DNA of 64,000 nucleotides from Bacillus alkalisoli (GCF_002797415.1 NZ_KZ454944.1:1878665-1942664), one strand, 5' to 3'; positions 8,507 to 17,566 are shown, counted from the stretch's first letter. Notes: generated by a model not told the origin, from the sequence alone. Made by a program: numbers and translations.

Positions 8507-9328
8507 ATGAAATTAATTTCTATTTGCCCAAGTAATACAGAAATAGTAGCTTACTTAGGTTTAACCTCTACGTTAATAGGTGTCGATAATTACTCGGATT
8601 GGCCAGAGGATGTTCAATCATTACCTAAGCTAGGTCCTGATTTGAATATTGATATGGACAAAGTGGAAAAGCTGAAGCCTGATTTAGTGTTGGCCTCTCT
8701 AAGTGTACCTGGAATGGAACGAAATATCGAAGAATTGAAGCAGAGAAATATCCCCTATTTAATTGTACCTAATCCTAAGACATTAACAGAGGTTGGAGAA
8801 TGTCTATTGTTTGTTGGAAAAGCGACGAATACGGAAGAAAAAGCTAAACGATTGCATGAGAAATACACGTTAATACTAGAAAACTATCGATTGTTAGCTA
8901 AGCAAGTACAAAAGCCGAAAACCCTTTACTGGGAATGGTGGGCTAAACCTATTTTTACACCAGGAGCAACGAATTGGTTAACGGAAATTAGTGAGCTAGC
9001 TGGTGGGGTAAATGTATTTCAGGATAAGGCACAAGCAAGTGTTCAAACAGATTGGGAGGAAGTTAATAAAAGAAATCCCGATGTGATGTGTATTGTTTGG
9101 GTTGGCGTACAGAAGGAAAAGGTTAATCCTAAAGTAATACTTAAACGAGCTGAGTCGGAACAAATGAATGCGATTAAAAACAATCATTTATACATATTAG
9201 AAGAACCATTGTTTTGTAGACCATCGCCTAGATTATTACTCGGTTTAAATAAAATAGCAAGTATCCTTCACCCTACTATATTTCCGCCATATATAGAAAA
9301 TAGTGATTTATTATTGGATGAAGGCTAA
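8507..9328 (+). CDS. Cobalamin-binding-like protein (BtuF/FecB fold), no signal peptide
   Basis: A 273-residue protein of the periplasmic-binding-protein-like II family (PF01497 type). It starts MKLISICPSNTEIVAYLGL, and contains the LKPDLVLASLSVPGM and ANWLTEISELAGGVNVF segments typical of BtuF-like proteins. It lacks any lipoprotein or secretion signal, so unlike true BtuF it should be cytoplasmic. Many Bacillus genomes carry such leaderless paralogs, annotated as cobalamin-binding proteins, with no transporter genes nearby, as here. Ligand unproven. Confidence 0.75.
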   Translation: MKLISICPSNTEIVAYLGLTSTLIGVDNYSDWPEDVQSLPKLGPDLNIDMDKVEKLKPDLVLASLSVPGMERNIEELKQRNIPYLIVPNPKTLTEVGECLLFVGKATNTEEKAKRLHEKYTLILENYRLLAKQVQKPKTLYWEWWAKPIFTPGATNWLTEISELAGGVNVFQDKAQASVQTDWEEVNKRNPDVMCIVWVGVQKEKVNPKVILKRAESEQMNAIKNNHLYILEEPLFCRPSPRLLLGLNKIASILHPTIFPPYIENSDLLLDEG

Positions 9329-9345
9329 TGGAAGCTAGGGGAAGT

Positions 9346-9396
9346 GAAGGAACGGTTCTGTGGCTTCAAAAGCAAGAGTACCGTCCCTATGCATCC
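9346..9396. repeat. REP-like palindrome D, copy 1
   Basis: An imperfect palindrome: GGAACGGTTCT, a variable centre, then AGCAAGAGTACCGTCCCTATGC. Related copies lie at 35681-35733 and 58343-58397. All are intergenic and about 50 bp long. Confidence 0.65.
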
Positions 9397-9441
9397 AAGA
9401 GCTTTCCTATTGCTTCCGGAAATTAAAGAGGGGGGTTAACT

Positions 9442-9825
9442 TTGGTTAAATTATATAGAGTGATTTTACCAGTTACAGATATTGAAAAAGCAACGGAGTA
9501 CTACTCCTTTATTTTTAATGTTTCAGGGAAAAGGGTTTCACCAGGTAGGCATTATTTTGATTGTGAGGGGACAATTTTAGCGTGTTTTGATCCTAAAGCA
9601 GATGGAGATATTTTTTCATTGAGAAGAAACCCTGATTACATATACTTTTCAGTTTCTGAACTTGAAAAAGTGTATGAACGCGTAAAAATGACTGGTTGTC
9701 CAATTGATGAGAGGATTGAGACTCAACCTTGGGGAGAAAGATGTTTTTATGCCAAAGATCCTTTTGGCAATCGGATTTGTTTTGTAGACGACAGTACCGT
9801 GTTTTTAGGACATGAACAGGAATAG
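9442..9825 (+). CDS. VOC (glyoxalase/dioxygenase superfamily) protein
   Basis: A 127-residue protein with a TTG start after GAGGGGGG. The two beta-alpha-beta-beta-beta modules of the vicinal oxygen chelate fold are recognisable, with ends such as RCFYAKDPFGNRICFVD. Such single-domain proteins can bind or inactivate small molecules, but no substrate is evident. The 3' half (from about 9655) is duplicated at 33382-33553, where it is fused to an unrelated membrane peptide. Confidence 0.75.
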   Translation: MVKLYRVILPVTDIEKATEYYSFIFNVSGKRVSPGRHYFDCEGTILACFDPKADGDIFSLRRNPDYIYFSVSELEKVYERVKMTGCPIDERIETQPWGERCFYAKDPFGNRICFVDDSTVFLGHEQE

Positions 9826-10052
9826 ACTTATGTGTTTACTGCTTAACAGAGATCATTTAAGAATAGAACTTTAACCGTTCCTTAGTGGGTTTCTTATTGA
9901 AAACATTATAAAGTATAGTGGATTTGGAATTTTATTGGTGATAAAAAGCAAAAAGCAACTTGAGAGATGACTTTGACTAACAGATAGCTTCCTTCAAGTA
10001 TGAGGAACATTTTTTTGTGGGAGTTATGGTCGTTAATATGGGGGAGTAAGTA

Positions 10053-10331
10053 TTGTCTGAGGAGAAGAAAAAGCTTTATTTAAATTTGCTTATCGGATAT
10101 TTAGGGATATTATTAATTTTCATTGCTGGAGTAAGGTATATTTTGATTACAGAAGACATTGTTGGGCGTTCGCTTATGTTACTTAGCGTTATATGTCTAG
10201 GAACTTGTTTTCGATATGTAGAATCCCAATTGCTTTCTACTAGAAAAGAAAAGTTAATAATTCAAAGTATTTATATAATCGGAATCTTAATTGTTTTTGT
10301 AATTGGTTTGTATATAATCCAGACTAGATGA
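10053..10331 (+). CDS. Small membrane protein, 92 aa
   Basis: TTG start after GGGGGAG. Three hydrophobic segments (about residues 10-30, 36-52 and 68-88) suggest a three-pass membrane protein with a basic loop (ESQLLSTRKEK). No family is recognised. It is the first gene of the cassette-like array; before it lies an array-like core (CTAACAGATAG near 9977). Confidence 0.6.
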   Translation: MSEEKKKLYLNLLIGYLGILLIFIAGVRYILITEDIVGRSLMLLSVICLGTCFRYVESQLLSTRKEKLIIQSIYIIGILIVFVIGLYIIQTR

Positions 10332-10772
10332 AAAGTTCAAAAAATATAATACAAACCTATTCGATGGTTTCTTTACCCTCATTAAACCGGTAACTATAAA
10401 AAATATTTTTTTCAATAACAGGGACCTTCGTATTAAACGGAGGTCTTTATTAATGTTTAACTCATCCTCCTAACACGAATACAAATACTTATGCTTTAAG
10501 GAGAAATGATAATTGGAGATGATATAGATCAAAGATGAAATTGGTTGGGTGCATTGTAGAGTCCTGTCATTTTTAGATAAATTTTAATATTAAGTCTTTA
10601 AGGAATGGATAAAAGATAATAGTTCAATCAACGGATGCGTATCCTCAAGAAGGAAATCGCACCTTTCATATTGAAGTTCTCTGATAGATGAACCATATGT
10701 TTTATGTTGTTTCAACAAAGTGATTCCTTTTACGAAAACAATCGTCTAACTATTTAGAAAGGAGAGGCGGTT
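10332..10772. other. 440-bp gap with array modules
   Basis: No credible gene. It holds a hairpin with GGGACCT / AGGTC arms flanked by TTCAATAAC and TTTATTAATG (10411-10455), and a typical array module at 10622-10678. The remaining AT-rich sequence shows nothing I can name. Confidence 0.6.
10622..10678 (+). repeat. Array intergenic module, GCG class
   Basis: TTCAATCAACGGATGCG, a loop with TCAAGAAGG, then ATCGCACC and TTTCATATTGAAG. Close relatives are at 27155-27210 and 31426-31476. The inverted TTCAAT / ATTGAA ends and the GATGCG / CGCACC arms form a two-tier hairpin. Confidence 0.75.
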
Positions 10773-11267
10773 ATGACAGATGAGAAGGAGATGGTCAACA
10801 CGAGACCAATACATGGGGGATATATGAGAATATTCTATGTTTTTATATCTATATTGGTAGTTGTTTTCTTTACATCATGTTCTATAAGCAGCCCAGAAAT
10901 TACTGAACTGCAGGGACAAAATGAGGATAATAACTTATCTGTTAGTGCAAACGCAAACTGGAATCCAGATAAGAAGTTGTACAAAGTAGAAGTTAAAATT
11001 CACAATAAAAGTAATAAAATGATACAGTTGTTATTTAATTGCAATGATTTAATAAGCTATCCAGGAAAATCGTATGAAAATGGTTGTGATGAAGTTTATT
11101 CAATGGTTCTTGAAGAGGAACAAACCTATTTTGATAAAACAGTAATCCCAAAAAATCTTTTTAAAATTGATAATGACATATTTAATATAACCATTCGTTA
11201 TCAACTTGATATTGATAGTGAAAAAACAAATGATGTTACAGTACCGTTAAAAGCAACTAATAAATAG
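10773..11267 (+). CDS. Lipoprotein-like protein, 164 aa
   Basis: The ATG at 10773 follows AAAGGAG by 8 bases; an alternative ATG at 10824 gives a more typical signal peptide (MRIFYVFISILVVVFFTSC). Either way a lipobox-like FTSC at Cys36 suggests a membrane-anchored lipoprotein. The mature part is predicted beta-rich and extracytoplasmic. The family is unknown. A decayed copy of its C-terminal part lies at 31485-31572, with a one-base deletion, showing past duplication within the array. Confidence 0.65.
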   Translation: MTDEKEMVNTRPIHGGYMRIFYVFISILVVVFFTSCSISSPEITELQGQNEDNNLSVSANANWNPDKKLYKVEVKIHNKSNKMIQLLFNCNDLISYPGKSYENGCDEVYSMVLEEEQTYFDKTVIPKNLFKIDNDIFNITIRYQLDIDSEKTNDVTVPLKATNK

Positions 11268-11299
11268 TGGATTTGTGAAAGTTTAGCATTTTAGTAGAT

Positions 11300-11352
11300 G
11301 AGCTGGTGTATTGGCAGCTCCCTGTTGTTTTAGGAACATGGCCGATTAGTAG
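11300..11352 (+). repeat. Array module, B class
   Basis: GAGCTG...CAGCTC forms the stem, followed by CCTGTTGTTTTAGGAACATGGCCGATTAGTAG in two blocks. The end resembles AACATGGCAGATTAGTTTAG at 18520-18539. It occupies the whole gap between the lipoprotein and TPR genes. Confidence 0.55.
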
Positions 11353-11382
11353 AAGAACAGATATAGTAAGGAGATGAAACAA

Positions 11383-11868
11383 ATGAACAAAGAATTAGAT
11401 AAAGCAATAGATTTACGGAAAAGGGGAAAACATAAAGAATCAAATGAATTATTAAAAAGATTAGTAGATGAGTTTCCTGATGATGCATCGATTAACTACC
11501 AATGTGCTTGGAGTTTTGACCTATTAGGAGAAGAAGCTAAAGCAGTACCTTTCTATGAAAATGCTATTAAGTTTGGGTTACATCCAGCGGATTTGGAAGG
11601 AGCCTTATTGGGATTAGGTAGTACATACAGAACATTAGGAGAATATGAAAAGTCAAAAAATACGTTTCTAAAAGGGATGGACCTATTCCCCGACAATAGA
11701 GCAATGCAAACGTTCTATTCGATGACCTTATATAATTTGAAGGAACATAAGAAAGCTATGGAGCTATTACTAAAATGCTTGATAGAGACGACAAACGACC
11801 CGGACATTTCCAGTTATAAAAAAGCAATTGAATTCTATTCGGATAAATTAGATGAAATTTGGAAGTAG
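11383..11868 (+). CDS. Tetratricopeptide repeat protein
   Basis: A 161-residue protein; the ATG at 11383 follows AAGGAG by 9 bases. Three to four TPR units are visible (for example the DFLLGE-like DLLGEEAKAVPFYENAIKFG unit and LGEYEKSKNTFLKGMDLFPD). TPRs form helical hairpins for protein-protein contacts. This soluble single-domain form is common in Bacillus accessory DNA, and its partner is unknown. Confidence 0.75.
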   Translation: MNKELDKAIDLRKRGKHKESNELLKRLVDEFPDDASINYQCAWSFDLLGEEAKAVPFYENAIKFGLHPADLEGALLGLGSTYRTLGEYEKSKNTFLKGMDLFPDNRAMQTFYSMTLYNLKEHKKAMELLLKCLIETTNDPDISSYKKAIEFYSDKLDEIWK

Positions 11869-12157
11869 TTATAAATAAATTCACTTAAATTAACGGGTAG
11901 TATTTTTATATAAGGATTATTCGTAAAGATGATTGCTTTTAAATATGGATAAATTCACCTTTTATGGCAGACTCATTACAGTAAGTTAATCAGCAAACCG
12001 ACCATTTAATGGAATAAGGAAGGAAATAAAAGGGACCTTATCGAATTGTAAGTTATGCGAATAAAGGTGCGATTACTGAAAAATAAAGTATAGACTACTA
12101 CTGTATAGCAATTTATATAATTTTGTTTAAATACATAAAGAGGTAGTGATTTAAAGA
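11869..12157. other. 289-bp gap with degenerate module sequence
   Basis: No gene. Fragments such as TTAACGGG (11892), TTAATCAGCAAACCG (11984) and AAAGGTGCGATTACTGAAAAA (about 12062) look like eroded pieces of the array modules. Confidence 0.4.
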
Positions 12158-12703
12158 ATGAGATATTTTTCTATATTAATAGTAAGTATTATTTTAGTTA
12201 CTGCGGGGTTTGGATGCAGTAGCGATAAAGAAGGTAAAGAAGAATTTAAAAATCTTAACCAAAGGATCAATGAAGAAATTGGTAAAGAAGTTTTTTTGCC
12301 TCAATTTGATGACTTAGATTTATCATTTGCATACGTATCGTACAATAATGAGGGAAAAGCGAGAAGTGTAGACGTTCAATATAGTAAGAGTGTGTCGGAA
12401 GATATTGTAGAACATATGGAATATCCAAATACTGAAATACTCTACGGCCCTTATAATGTAGATGCTGTGATAATGTTTTCCGTTGATAAAAGTTATGGCG
12501 AAATTTCTAATTTTTCAGGAGAACGAATTCATATTAATGAAATAGAGGTAATTATTTCAGAGAATATTGAAAATGACCCTTTCCAAGTTCATATGTTTAT
12601 ATTCAATGAAAGTAGATTTGTAATTGGATATAAACTAGATTACTTTACTCAGGAAGAAGCATTGGAGAAAACAAAAGAAGTAGTTTACAGTATTTCTAAC
12701 TAA
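12158..12703 (+). CDS. Lipoprotein, 181 aa
   Basis: It starts MRYFSILIVSIILVTAGFGC, with the lipobox cysteine at residue 20, so it should be lipid-anchored outside the membrane. The mature domain is acidic (FKNLNQRINEEIGKEVFLPQ) and resembles the many DUF-type lipoproteins of Bacillus without a known role. Its stop codon TAA is directly followed by CGGTTGCG of the next array module. Confidence 0.7.
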   Translation: MRYFSILIVSIILVTAGFGCSSDKEGKEEFKNLNQRINEEIGKEVFLPQFDDLDLSFAYVSYNNEGKARSVDVQYSKSVSEDIVEHMEYPNTEILYGPYNVDAVIMFSVDKSYGEISNFSGERIHINEIEVIISENIENDPFQVHMFIFNESRFVIGYKLDYFTQEEALEKTKEVVYSISN

Positions 12704-12735
12704 CGGTTGCGTTAGCTCAAGAAGAATTAAGTGTT
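12697..12735 (+). repeat. Array module abutting stop codon
   Basis: CTAACTAACGGTTGCGTTAG followed by CTCAAGAAG. The first TAA is the stop codon of the preceding lipoprotein gene, illustrating the tight gene-module junction. Confidence 0.6.
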
Positions 12736-12760
12736 TTTAGACTGTGGCCATATTTTAGTT

Positions 12761-12822
12761 ATTCCACTAAAGGCCGCTTTTCATAAAAAAGGAAAGCGTC
12801 TAATAGCAAAAAAGATTGATTT
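12761..12822 (+). repeat. Array module, C class, copy 1 (short)
   Basis: CACTAAAGGCCGCTTTTC, a loop with AAAAAAGG, then AAAGCGTC and AGATTGATTTG. It is a shortened version of the copies at 13237 and 18357. Confidence 0.6.
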
Positions 12823-12901
12823 GAAGGCCTGGGGATGAAACAATGAATCTAAAAAAATGTGTTAAAGTTGAAGTTGCAGATAGGGAAAGGGGGAAGACCG
12901 G

Positions 12902-13204
12902 ATGAATGAAACCATCCTAACGTCCAAACGGGAAGAGACTAATATTCATGCAATTCTATCTTTGATTTTCGGGATTATGTCGCTTCTGGGAATGATGTTT
13001 ACTTTGATATTTGGAATTGTTTTTGCTTTACCTGGATTTATCCTTGGAATAATAGGCATTAAAAAAACTAGTACTACCAATCAACCTGGCAGATCTCTTG
13101 CTTTAGCCGGGCTAATATGCAGTTTTTTAGGCCTAGTCTTACCATTAATTATTTTTATCATCACTATTCTTTTTTTCACACCATCCGATTTCATTATAGA
13201 GTAA
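12902..13204 (+). CDS. DUF4190-like membrane protein
   Basis: A 100-residue protein with the DUF4190 pattern: a short polar N-terminus, TM1 (about 16-45), a conserved GIIGIKK / GRSLALAGLICS linker and TM2 (about 70-93). DUF4190 proteins are small two-pass membrane proteins of unknown role, frequent in Firmicutes and actinobacteria. The ribosome site is GAAAGGGGG upstream of ATG. Confidence 0.75.
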   Translation: MNETILTSKREETNIHAILSLIFGIMSLLGMMFTLIFGIVFALPGFILGIIGIKKTSTTNQPGRSLALAGLICSFLGLVLPLIIFIITILFFTPSDFIIE

Positions 13205-13236
13205 TACTCGTAGGTAGCTTTAAATGAATAATTAGA

Positions 13237-13350
13237 GCTTCAATAAACGGGAGCTTTTCTGAAACAAGGAAAGCGTCTTTTTTGCGAAAAAAAGATTGAG
13301 TTGCACAAATGAATTTGAAAAAATTAGTATTAATCAAAAGGCAGGATTAT
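13237..13350 (+). repeat. Array module, C class, copy 2
   Basis: CTTCAATAAACGGGAGC, loop GAAACAAGG, AAAGCGTC, T-run, AAAAAAGATTGAGTTGCA, then TTAGTATTAATCAAAAGGCAGGAT. It is very close to copies at 18357-18466 and 23451-23562. Confidence 0.8.
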
Positions 13351-13394
13351 TAAAGGAGACTGTTACATTAAAAGGTTGAGAAGGAGATTAAAAA

Positions 13395-13928
13395 ATGTTT
13401 CCAACATTAGAGACAGAAAGATTGGTACTTAGAGAAATAACAAAGAATGATGCAGAGGGTATATTTGCTTGTTTTTCAAATGAAGATGTAACACGGTATT
13501 ATGGGCAAGATACTTTAGAAAATATAGAACAAGCAGAAGCATTTGTTGATTTCTTTGCAAATAGTTACAAGGAAAAAAGAGGGATACGTTGGGGAATTGA
13601 AATTAAAGGAACTCAAGGAATTATAGGCACTATTGGATTCAATTCTTGGTCCTCTAAACATAAACGAGCAGAGATAGGGTATGACATACATCCTAATCAC
13701 TGGAGAAAGGGATATACCTATGAAGCCGTATCTAAAGTAATTGAATACGGCTTTAGTGAATTTGGTCTAACTAGGATAGGTGCAGTTGTCTTTACAGATA
13801 ATGAGGCTTCTAATAAGTTGCTTACCAAAGTAGGATTTCTAAAAGAAGGTGTTCTAAGGGATTATATGTATCAAAATGGAGAGCCATATGATACATATGT
13901 GTACTCATTACTAAAATATTATAGTTAA
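13395..13928 (+). CDS. GNAT acetyltransferase (RimJ/RimL type)
   Basis: A 177-residue protein starting MFPTLETERLVLREITKNDA, the classic N-terminus of RimJ/RimL acetyltransferases. The acetyl-CoA loop HWRKGYTYEAV and the C-terminal SNKLLTKVGFLKEGVLRDY motif are present. It transfers an acetyl group to an amine; the substrate (ribosomal protein, antibiotic or small molecule) cannot be told. AGAAGGAG precedes the ATG. Confidence 0.88.
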   Translation: MFPTLETERLVLREITKNDAEGIFACFSNEDVTRYYGQDTLENIEQAEAFVDFFANSYKEKRGIRWGIEIKGTQGIIGTIGFNSWSSKHKRAEIGYDIHPNHWRKGYTYEAVSKVIEYGFSEFGLTRIGAVVFTDNEASNKLLTKVGFLKEGVLRDYMYQNGEPYDTYVYSLLKYYS

Positions 13929-14062
13929 CGAGATTCAGATTACTAGGGTAAAACTGAAGATCAGCTAATTGAACCGGTTATGGCCCTTCTTCAATTATTG
14001 GGCAGTTATGTTGAATAAGGAATTAAAAATGTTTTGTAAATAAATAATGTGGGAGCGTTGGA

Positions 14063-14380
14063 ATGAAATCTAAAGTTATTAAACTATTGCTTGGTCTAGT
14101 TCTATTCGCTATTATTTTGTATGTTTATCCTATTGGAAAGTTAGCATTAACTGATACTCAAGTTACTAAATCTTTATTCGCAGATGTGTATTATGTAAAG
14201 ACTTCTTCTGGGGAAAATGACTTTAATATCTTCCGTAATTATATGGGAAGTAGAGGTTGGAAAGAAAACGAAGATAAGCGAATAGGTGGTTTATACATCT
14301 TTGAAAAGAACGGTGAAATAAAAGAAGTAATAAATACACAGGTAAAGACAATTTTTGTTGAAGGAAAACTAAATTTTTAA
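14063..14380 (+). CDS. Hypothetical membrane-anchored protein, 105 aa
   Basis: One N-terminal TM segment (residues about 7-26) precedes a small extracytoplasmic domain (TSSGENDFNIFRNYMGSRGW). There is no lipobox cysteine. The family is not recognised. The flanking array modules lie at 13970-14020 and 14390-14430. Confidence 0.6.
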   Translation: MKSKVIKLLLGLVLFAIILYVYPIGKLALTDTQVTKSLFADVYYVKTSSGENDFNIFRNYMGSRGWKENEDKRIGGLYIFEKNGEIKEVINTQVKTIFVEGKLNF

Positions 14381-14389
14381 CAACTTGTT

Positions 14390-14430
14390 TCGCTAACGGA
14401 GAGCTTAGCTAAAAGAAGGATAAATAATTG
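14390..14430 (+). repeat. Array module
   Basis: CGCTAACGGAGAGCTTAGC, then AAAAGAAGGATAAATAATTG. It has the TAACGG start and AAGAAGG loop but a degenerate right arm. Confidence 0.5.
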
Positions 14431-14560
14431 AAAGAGTGTCAATAGTTATTGGTTATTTATGTTAAAATGTATGTAAAGTAATGAGGTAGTTTTTGCAAAA
14501 GACCTGTTAATGTAAATGAAAATTACAATTTTGATAATAGGGGAAGGAACTAAGATATTT

Positions 14561-15337
14561 ATGATTAAGCAATTTAAAATTAAGATGAACGCATTAAATA
14601 GAGAACGAATGATAAGTGTTTATCTTCCGAAAGAATACGAGAATTCTAATAAAGATTATCCAGTTTTATATATGCACGATGCTCAAAATTTGTATCGAGA
14701 TGAAGATTCATTTTTTGGTTCTAGTTGGAGAATTGCAGATTGTCTAGAGGAAATTGGTCTTGAACTTATTGTTGTTGGTATTGATTGTAACGCAGAAGGA
14801 ACAAAACGAACAGATGAATTTGGTCCATGGATAATTGAAAAAAGTATAAATAGAGGTTTAGAAATCGATGAATTGATTGATTTAGGGGGAGAAGGAGAAC
14901 AATATATTAATTTTATAGTAGAAGAATTAAAACCATATATTGATAAGAAGTACAAGACCAAAGTAGATGATACGGCAATGGCAGGAAGTTCTGCAGGCGG
15001 GCTTATTTCTACATATGCAATGTGTAAATATCCATCTATATTTAAAAGAGTCGCTGCGCTATCTAATGCTTATTGGCTAAGTCAAAAAGAAATAGAAGAG
15101 CTGACTGAAAAAAGTAATTTATCTGATATAAAAAAGTTCTATTTTGATGTAGGTACGAAAGAGCAAACTGCCACATTTGGTTCAGACGAATACATAAACT
15201 CAAATATTTCCTTTAAAAATGTAATCGATGTAAAGAATATCAATTATCGTTTTGAAATTGTAGAGAATGCAGTTCATAACGAAGTTGCTTGGCGAGAGAG
15301 GTTTCCTGCAATTCTTAAATATTTATATCAAGACTAA
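14561..15337 (+). CDS. Alpha/beta hydrolase esterase (Fes/IroE-like)
   Basis: A 258-residue protein starting MIKQFKIKMNALNRERMISV, as in PF00756-type esterases; an upstream in-frame ATG at 14516 lacks a ribosome site. YPVLYMHDAQNLY precedes the oxyanion region; the nucleophile elbow is AGSSAGGLIS. The C-terminal HNEVAWRERFP supplies the catalytic histidine. Relatives hydrolyse siderophore esters or act as carbohydrate esterases. There is no signal peptide, so it is cytoplasmic. Confidence 0.8.
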   Translation: MIKQFKIKMNALNRERMISVYLPKEYENSNKDYPVLYMHDAQNLYRDEDSFFGSSWRIADCLEEIGLELIVVGIDCNAEGTKRTDEFGPWIIEKSINRGLEIDELIDLGGEGEQYINFIVEELKPYIDKKYKTKVDDTAMAGSSAGGLISTYAMCKYPSIFKRVAALSNAYWLSQKEIEELTEKSNLSDIKKFYFDVGTKEQTATFGSDEYINSNISFKNVIDVKNINYRFEIVENAVHNEVAWRERFPAILKYLYQD

Positions 15338-15557
15338 TAACATAAATTCATATTAAACAATTGGGCGCGATCCTTTAACAAGAATCAGCGATCATTTTTA
15401 ATTTTAAGGCAATATAATTGAATAAGGTATAAATTAAATTGGATATTTATGTTATTATTGTATTGCTTTTGAGTGAGTCCTAAAATATTGCCAACAACAA
15501 CTTAGACAAATGACGATATAAATAAGGAATCTCTTTTCAGAACGGAGAATAGTTTTT

Positions 15558-16496
15558 ATGGAACCAAAGATACTAGAATTGCTCAACAAAATATATCCAA
15601 TAGATTTTACTAAGATTGAACTAGTAACAAATGAAATGTATCGGTGTACTGCAGTTCAAGGTAACTTCTTCGCTAGAATAACGAACTATAAAACATATGC
15701 TGAACAGTTAGAAGAAGTTACTTATACAAACTTTTTGTATGATGAAGGATTTGGCGTATCGCCAACCATATCTTCCTTAAACGGTAAATTAATAGAAAGG
15801 ATAATACTTGATAGGGAATACTTGACTGTATTATATAAAGCGGCTCCTGGTGTACATTTACCAAGGGCTCAATGGAATGCCAGTATATTAAAAGAATTAG
15901 GTCGACAAATTGGTAGGTTACATCGTTATTCAAAGAAGTTTGAAAATAAAGAGACGATTAAATATATCAACGATTGGCATGATAATGAGGAGTATGATTT
16001 CCTTAAATATATCCCTAAAGAAGAAAGCACGATTAGAGAAATTGCGCAGGAGATTTTATCTACAATAAAAAATCTGCCCAAAAGTCATTCAACTTATGGC
16101 TTACTACATGGAGATTTATGGTTAGAAAACATATTGGTTGATGGTAATTCGAATCTGACCATGGTTGATTTTCAGGATTGTGAGAAAAATTTTTATATTT
16201 TTGATTTAGCTGTACCAATTTACAGTGCATTGGAGTATTCGTATGTAGGAAATGGTAACATCATTGACTATGGACGTTCTATTACTAAAGCAATAATCGA
16301 AGGGTATCAAGAGGAAAATGAAATATCTCCAGAGATGTTAGACAAACTTCCTCTATTTATTAAACTAAAAGAAATATTTGAATACAGCTTAATGCATATG
16401 TATTGGAATAAAGAGAAGTTAACCGAAGAACAAATACGAATAATGAACCATTTTAGATTAAGGATTGAACATAATCACTCCATTCTAAGTATTTAA
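15558..16496 (+). CDS. Aminoglycoside phosphotransferase family protein (APH)
   Basis: A 312-residue kinase-fold protein (PF01636 type). The Brenner motif HGDLWLENILV carries the catalytic Asp, and VDFQDC supplies the metal-binding Asp. The substrate may be an antibiotic, a sugar amine or homoserine; members of this family in Bacillus often have housekeeping or unknown substrates, so resistance should not be assumed. It is an isolated gene between array modules. Confidence 0.85.
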   Translation: MEPKILELLNKIYPIDFTKIELVTNEMYRCTAVQGNFFARITNYKTYAEQLEEVTYTNFLYDEGFGVSPTISSLNGKLIERIILDREYLTVLYKAAPGVHLPRAQWNASILKELGRQIGRLHRYSKKFENKETIKYINDWHDNEEYDFLKYIPKEESTIREIAQEILSTIKNLPKSHSTYGLLHGDLWLENILVDGNSNLTMVDFQDCEKNFYIFDLAVPIYSALEYSYVGNGNIIDYGRSITKAIIEGYQEENEISPEMLDKLPLFIKLKEIFEYSLMHMYWNKEKLTEEQIRIMNHFRLRIEHNHSILSI

Positions 16497-16556
16497 CAAA
16501 CTTTTGTTATTGAACTGAATAAAAGGGGACGTGCTAACTTCAACAGCCCTTTTTCA

Positions 16557-16600
16557 TCTAACCGAGCGCTAATCCTCTAGCAAGGATTAGCGCCATTTTC
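16557..16600 (+). repeat. Array module with perfect 11-bp stem
   Basis: GCGCTAATCCT (16566-16576) pairs perfectly with AGGATTAGCGC (16583-16593) across CTAGCA, preceded by CTAACC. The same GCTAATC/GATTAGC stem recurs at 21961, 30881, 32621, 32974 and 33911. Confidence 0.7.
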
Positions 16601-16639
16601 ATTTCCGTTCAGAACGAACAATCACAATATACCTTATTG

Positions 16640-16690
16640 CAGGAATTTAAATATTATGAAATAATTGGAATTAAGCAATCGGGAAGGATA
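16640..16690 (+). repeat. Array core, C class, copy 3 (3' half only)
   Basis: AATATTATGAAATAATTGG then AATTAAGCAATCGGGAAGGATA. Only the right half of the C repeat is present; the left half is replaced by the hairpin at 16557-16600. Confidence 0.7.
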
Positions 16691-16754
16691 CCTGAAAAAA
16701 GTTAAAAATAGAATTATAGTAAAGTTTTGATAATATACGAAAGAGTGGCAGTAC

Positions 16755-17030
16755 ATGGAAAACATTCTACAATATAAAAAAAAGAAATCTTATAGTAAGG
16801 TAGTATTATTAGTCTTAACAATTATATCAATGAGTTTTGTTATTTGGGCGGGCTTTACTGGTAGAGAGTCTATATTCCCGTTCCTACTATGTTTAACACT
16901 GTTTCTCACTATAAGTAATTTACAGCTTGATAATGGAAATCAAGAAAAAAAGGGAATTTATAGGATCTTATTTATTGTTTCATTTCTGTCAGTTGTATTA
17001 GCAGTTGCAAACTTAATTATTGCCGGGTAA
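16755..17030 (+). CDS. Small membrane protein, 91 aa
   Basis: After a basic N-terminus (LQYKKKKSYSK) three hydrophobic segments follow (about 16-33, 42-54 and 70-90). It is reminiscent of DUF3953-type small membrane proteins, but that match is weak. Function unknown. Confidence 0.55.
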   Translation: MENILQYKKKKSYSKVVLLVLTIISMSFVIWAGFTGRESIFPFLLCLTLFLTISNLQLDNGNQEKKGIYRILFIVSFLSVVLAVANLIIAG

Positions 17031-17050
17031 TCTGTGAAAAAATAGTCTAA

Positions 17051-17160
17051 TTCAACAATTTGGAGCTTAACTGCAACAAAGTAAGCTTCTTTTTTGTGGA
17101 AAAATATATCTTGAGTAAATACCTAATATTTGTAATAATTGGTATTAAGCAATAGGGCAG
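17051..17160 (+). repeat. Array module, C class, copy 4
   Basis: TTCAACAATTTGGAGCTTAA, loop GCAACAAAG, TAAGCTTC, T-run, ATATATCTTGAGTAAAT, TAATTGGTATTAAGC and AATAGGGCAG. It shares the ATATATCTTGAGT subclass with the copies at 17457 and 24622. Confidence 0.85.
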
Positions 17161-17191
17161 AAGAATTAAATTGTAGTAAGGGGAATGATTG

Positions 17192-17407
17192 ATGAACAAA
17201 CAAGCAATGGTATATTTTATTTTTGGGATTATTATTTTACTGCTTAGTTCACCTTTAGGGTACAGCCTGGTTAACATAGTGTATCGAAACCAGAATTTAA
17301 CTGGAGAATTTGTACCTCTTCTAAACGGATTTATACATTCATTGATGTTAATTGGTATCTTGGTATTTAGTATTGGAGTAGTTACTTTACTAAAAGACAG
17401 GAAATAA
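17192..17407 (+). CDS. Small two-pass membrane protein, 71 aa
   Basis: The ATG at 17192 follows AAGGGGA. Two TM segments (about 6-28 and 45-66) flank a short polar loop (VYRNQNLTGEF). No family is recognised. It is a typical single-gene unit between two C-class repeats. Confidence 0.6.
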   Translation: MNKQAMVYFIFGIIILLLSSPLGYSLVNIVYRNQNLTGEFVPLLNGFIHSLMLIGILVFSIGVVTLLKDRK

Positions 17408-17456
17408 ATATTGCATTAAATGGAGCTTTTCTTTAATAAGATATTAATAGAAGATC

Positions 17457-17566
17457 TTCATTAAACGTGCGCTTATCTGTAACAAGGTAATCTTCTTTTT
17501 TATGGAAAATATATCTTGAGTAAATGTCTGATATTTGAAATAATTGGTATTAAGCAATCGGGCAGG
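17457..17566 (+). repeat. Array module, C class, copy 5
   Basis: TTCATTAAACGTGCGCTTAT, loop GTAACAAGG, TAATCTTC, T-run, ATATATCTTGAGTAAATG, ATTTGAAATAATTGG and TATTAAGCAATCGGGCAGG. Nearly identical to copies 4 and 8. Confidence 0.85.
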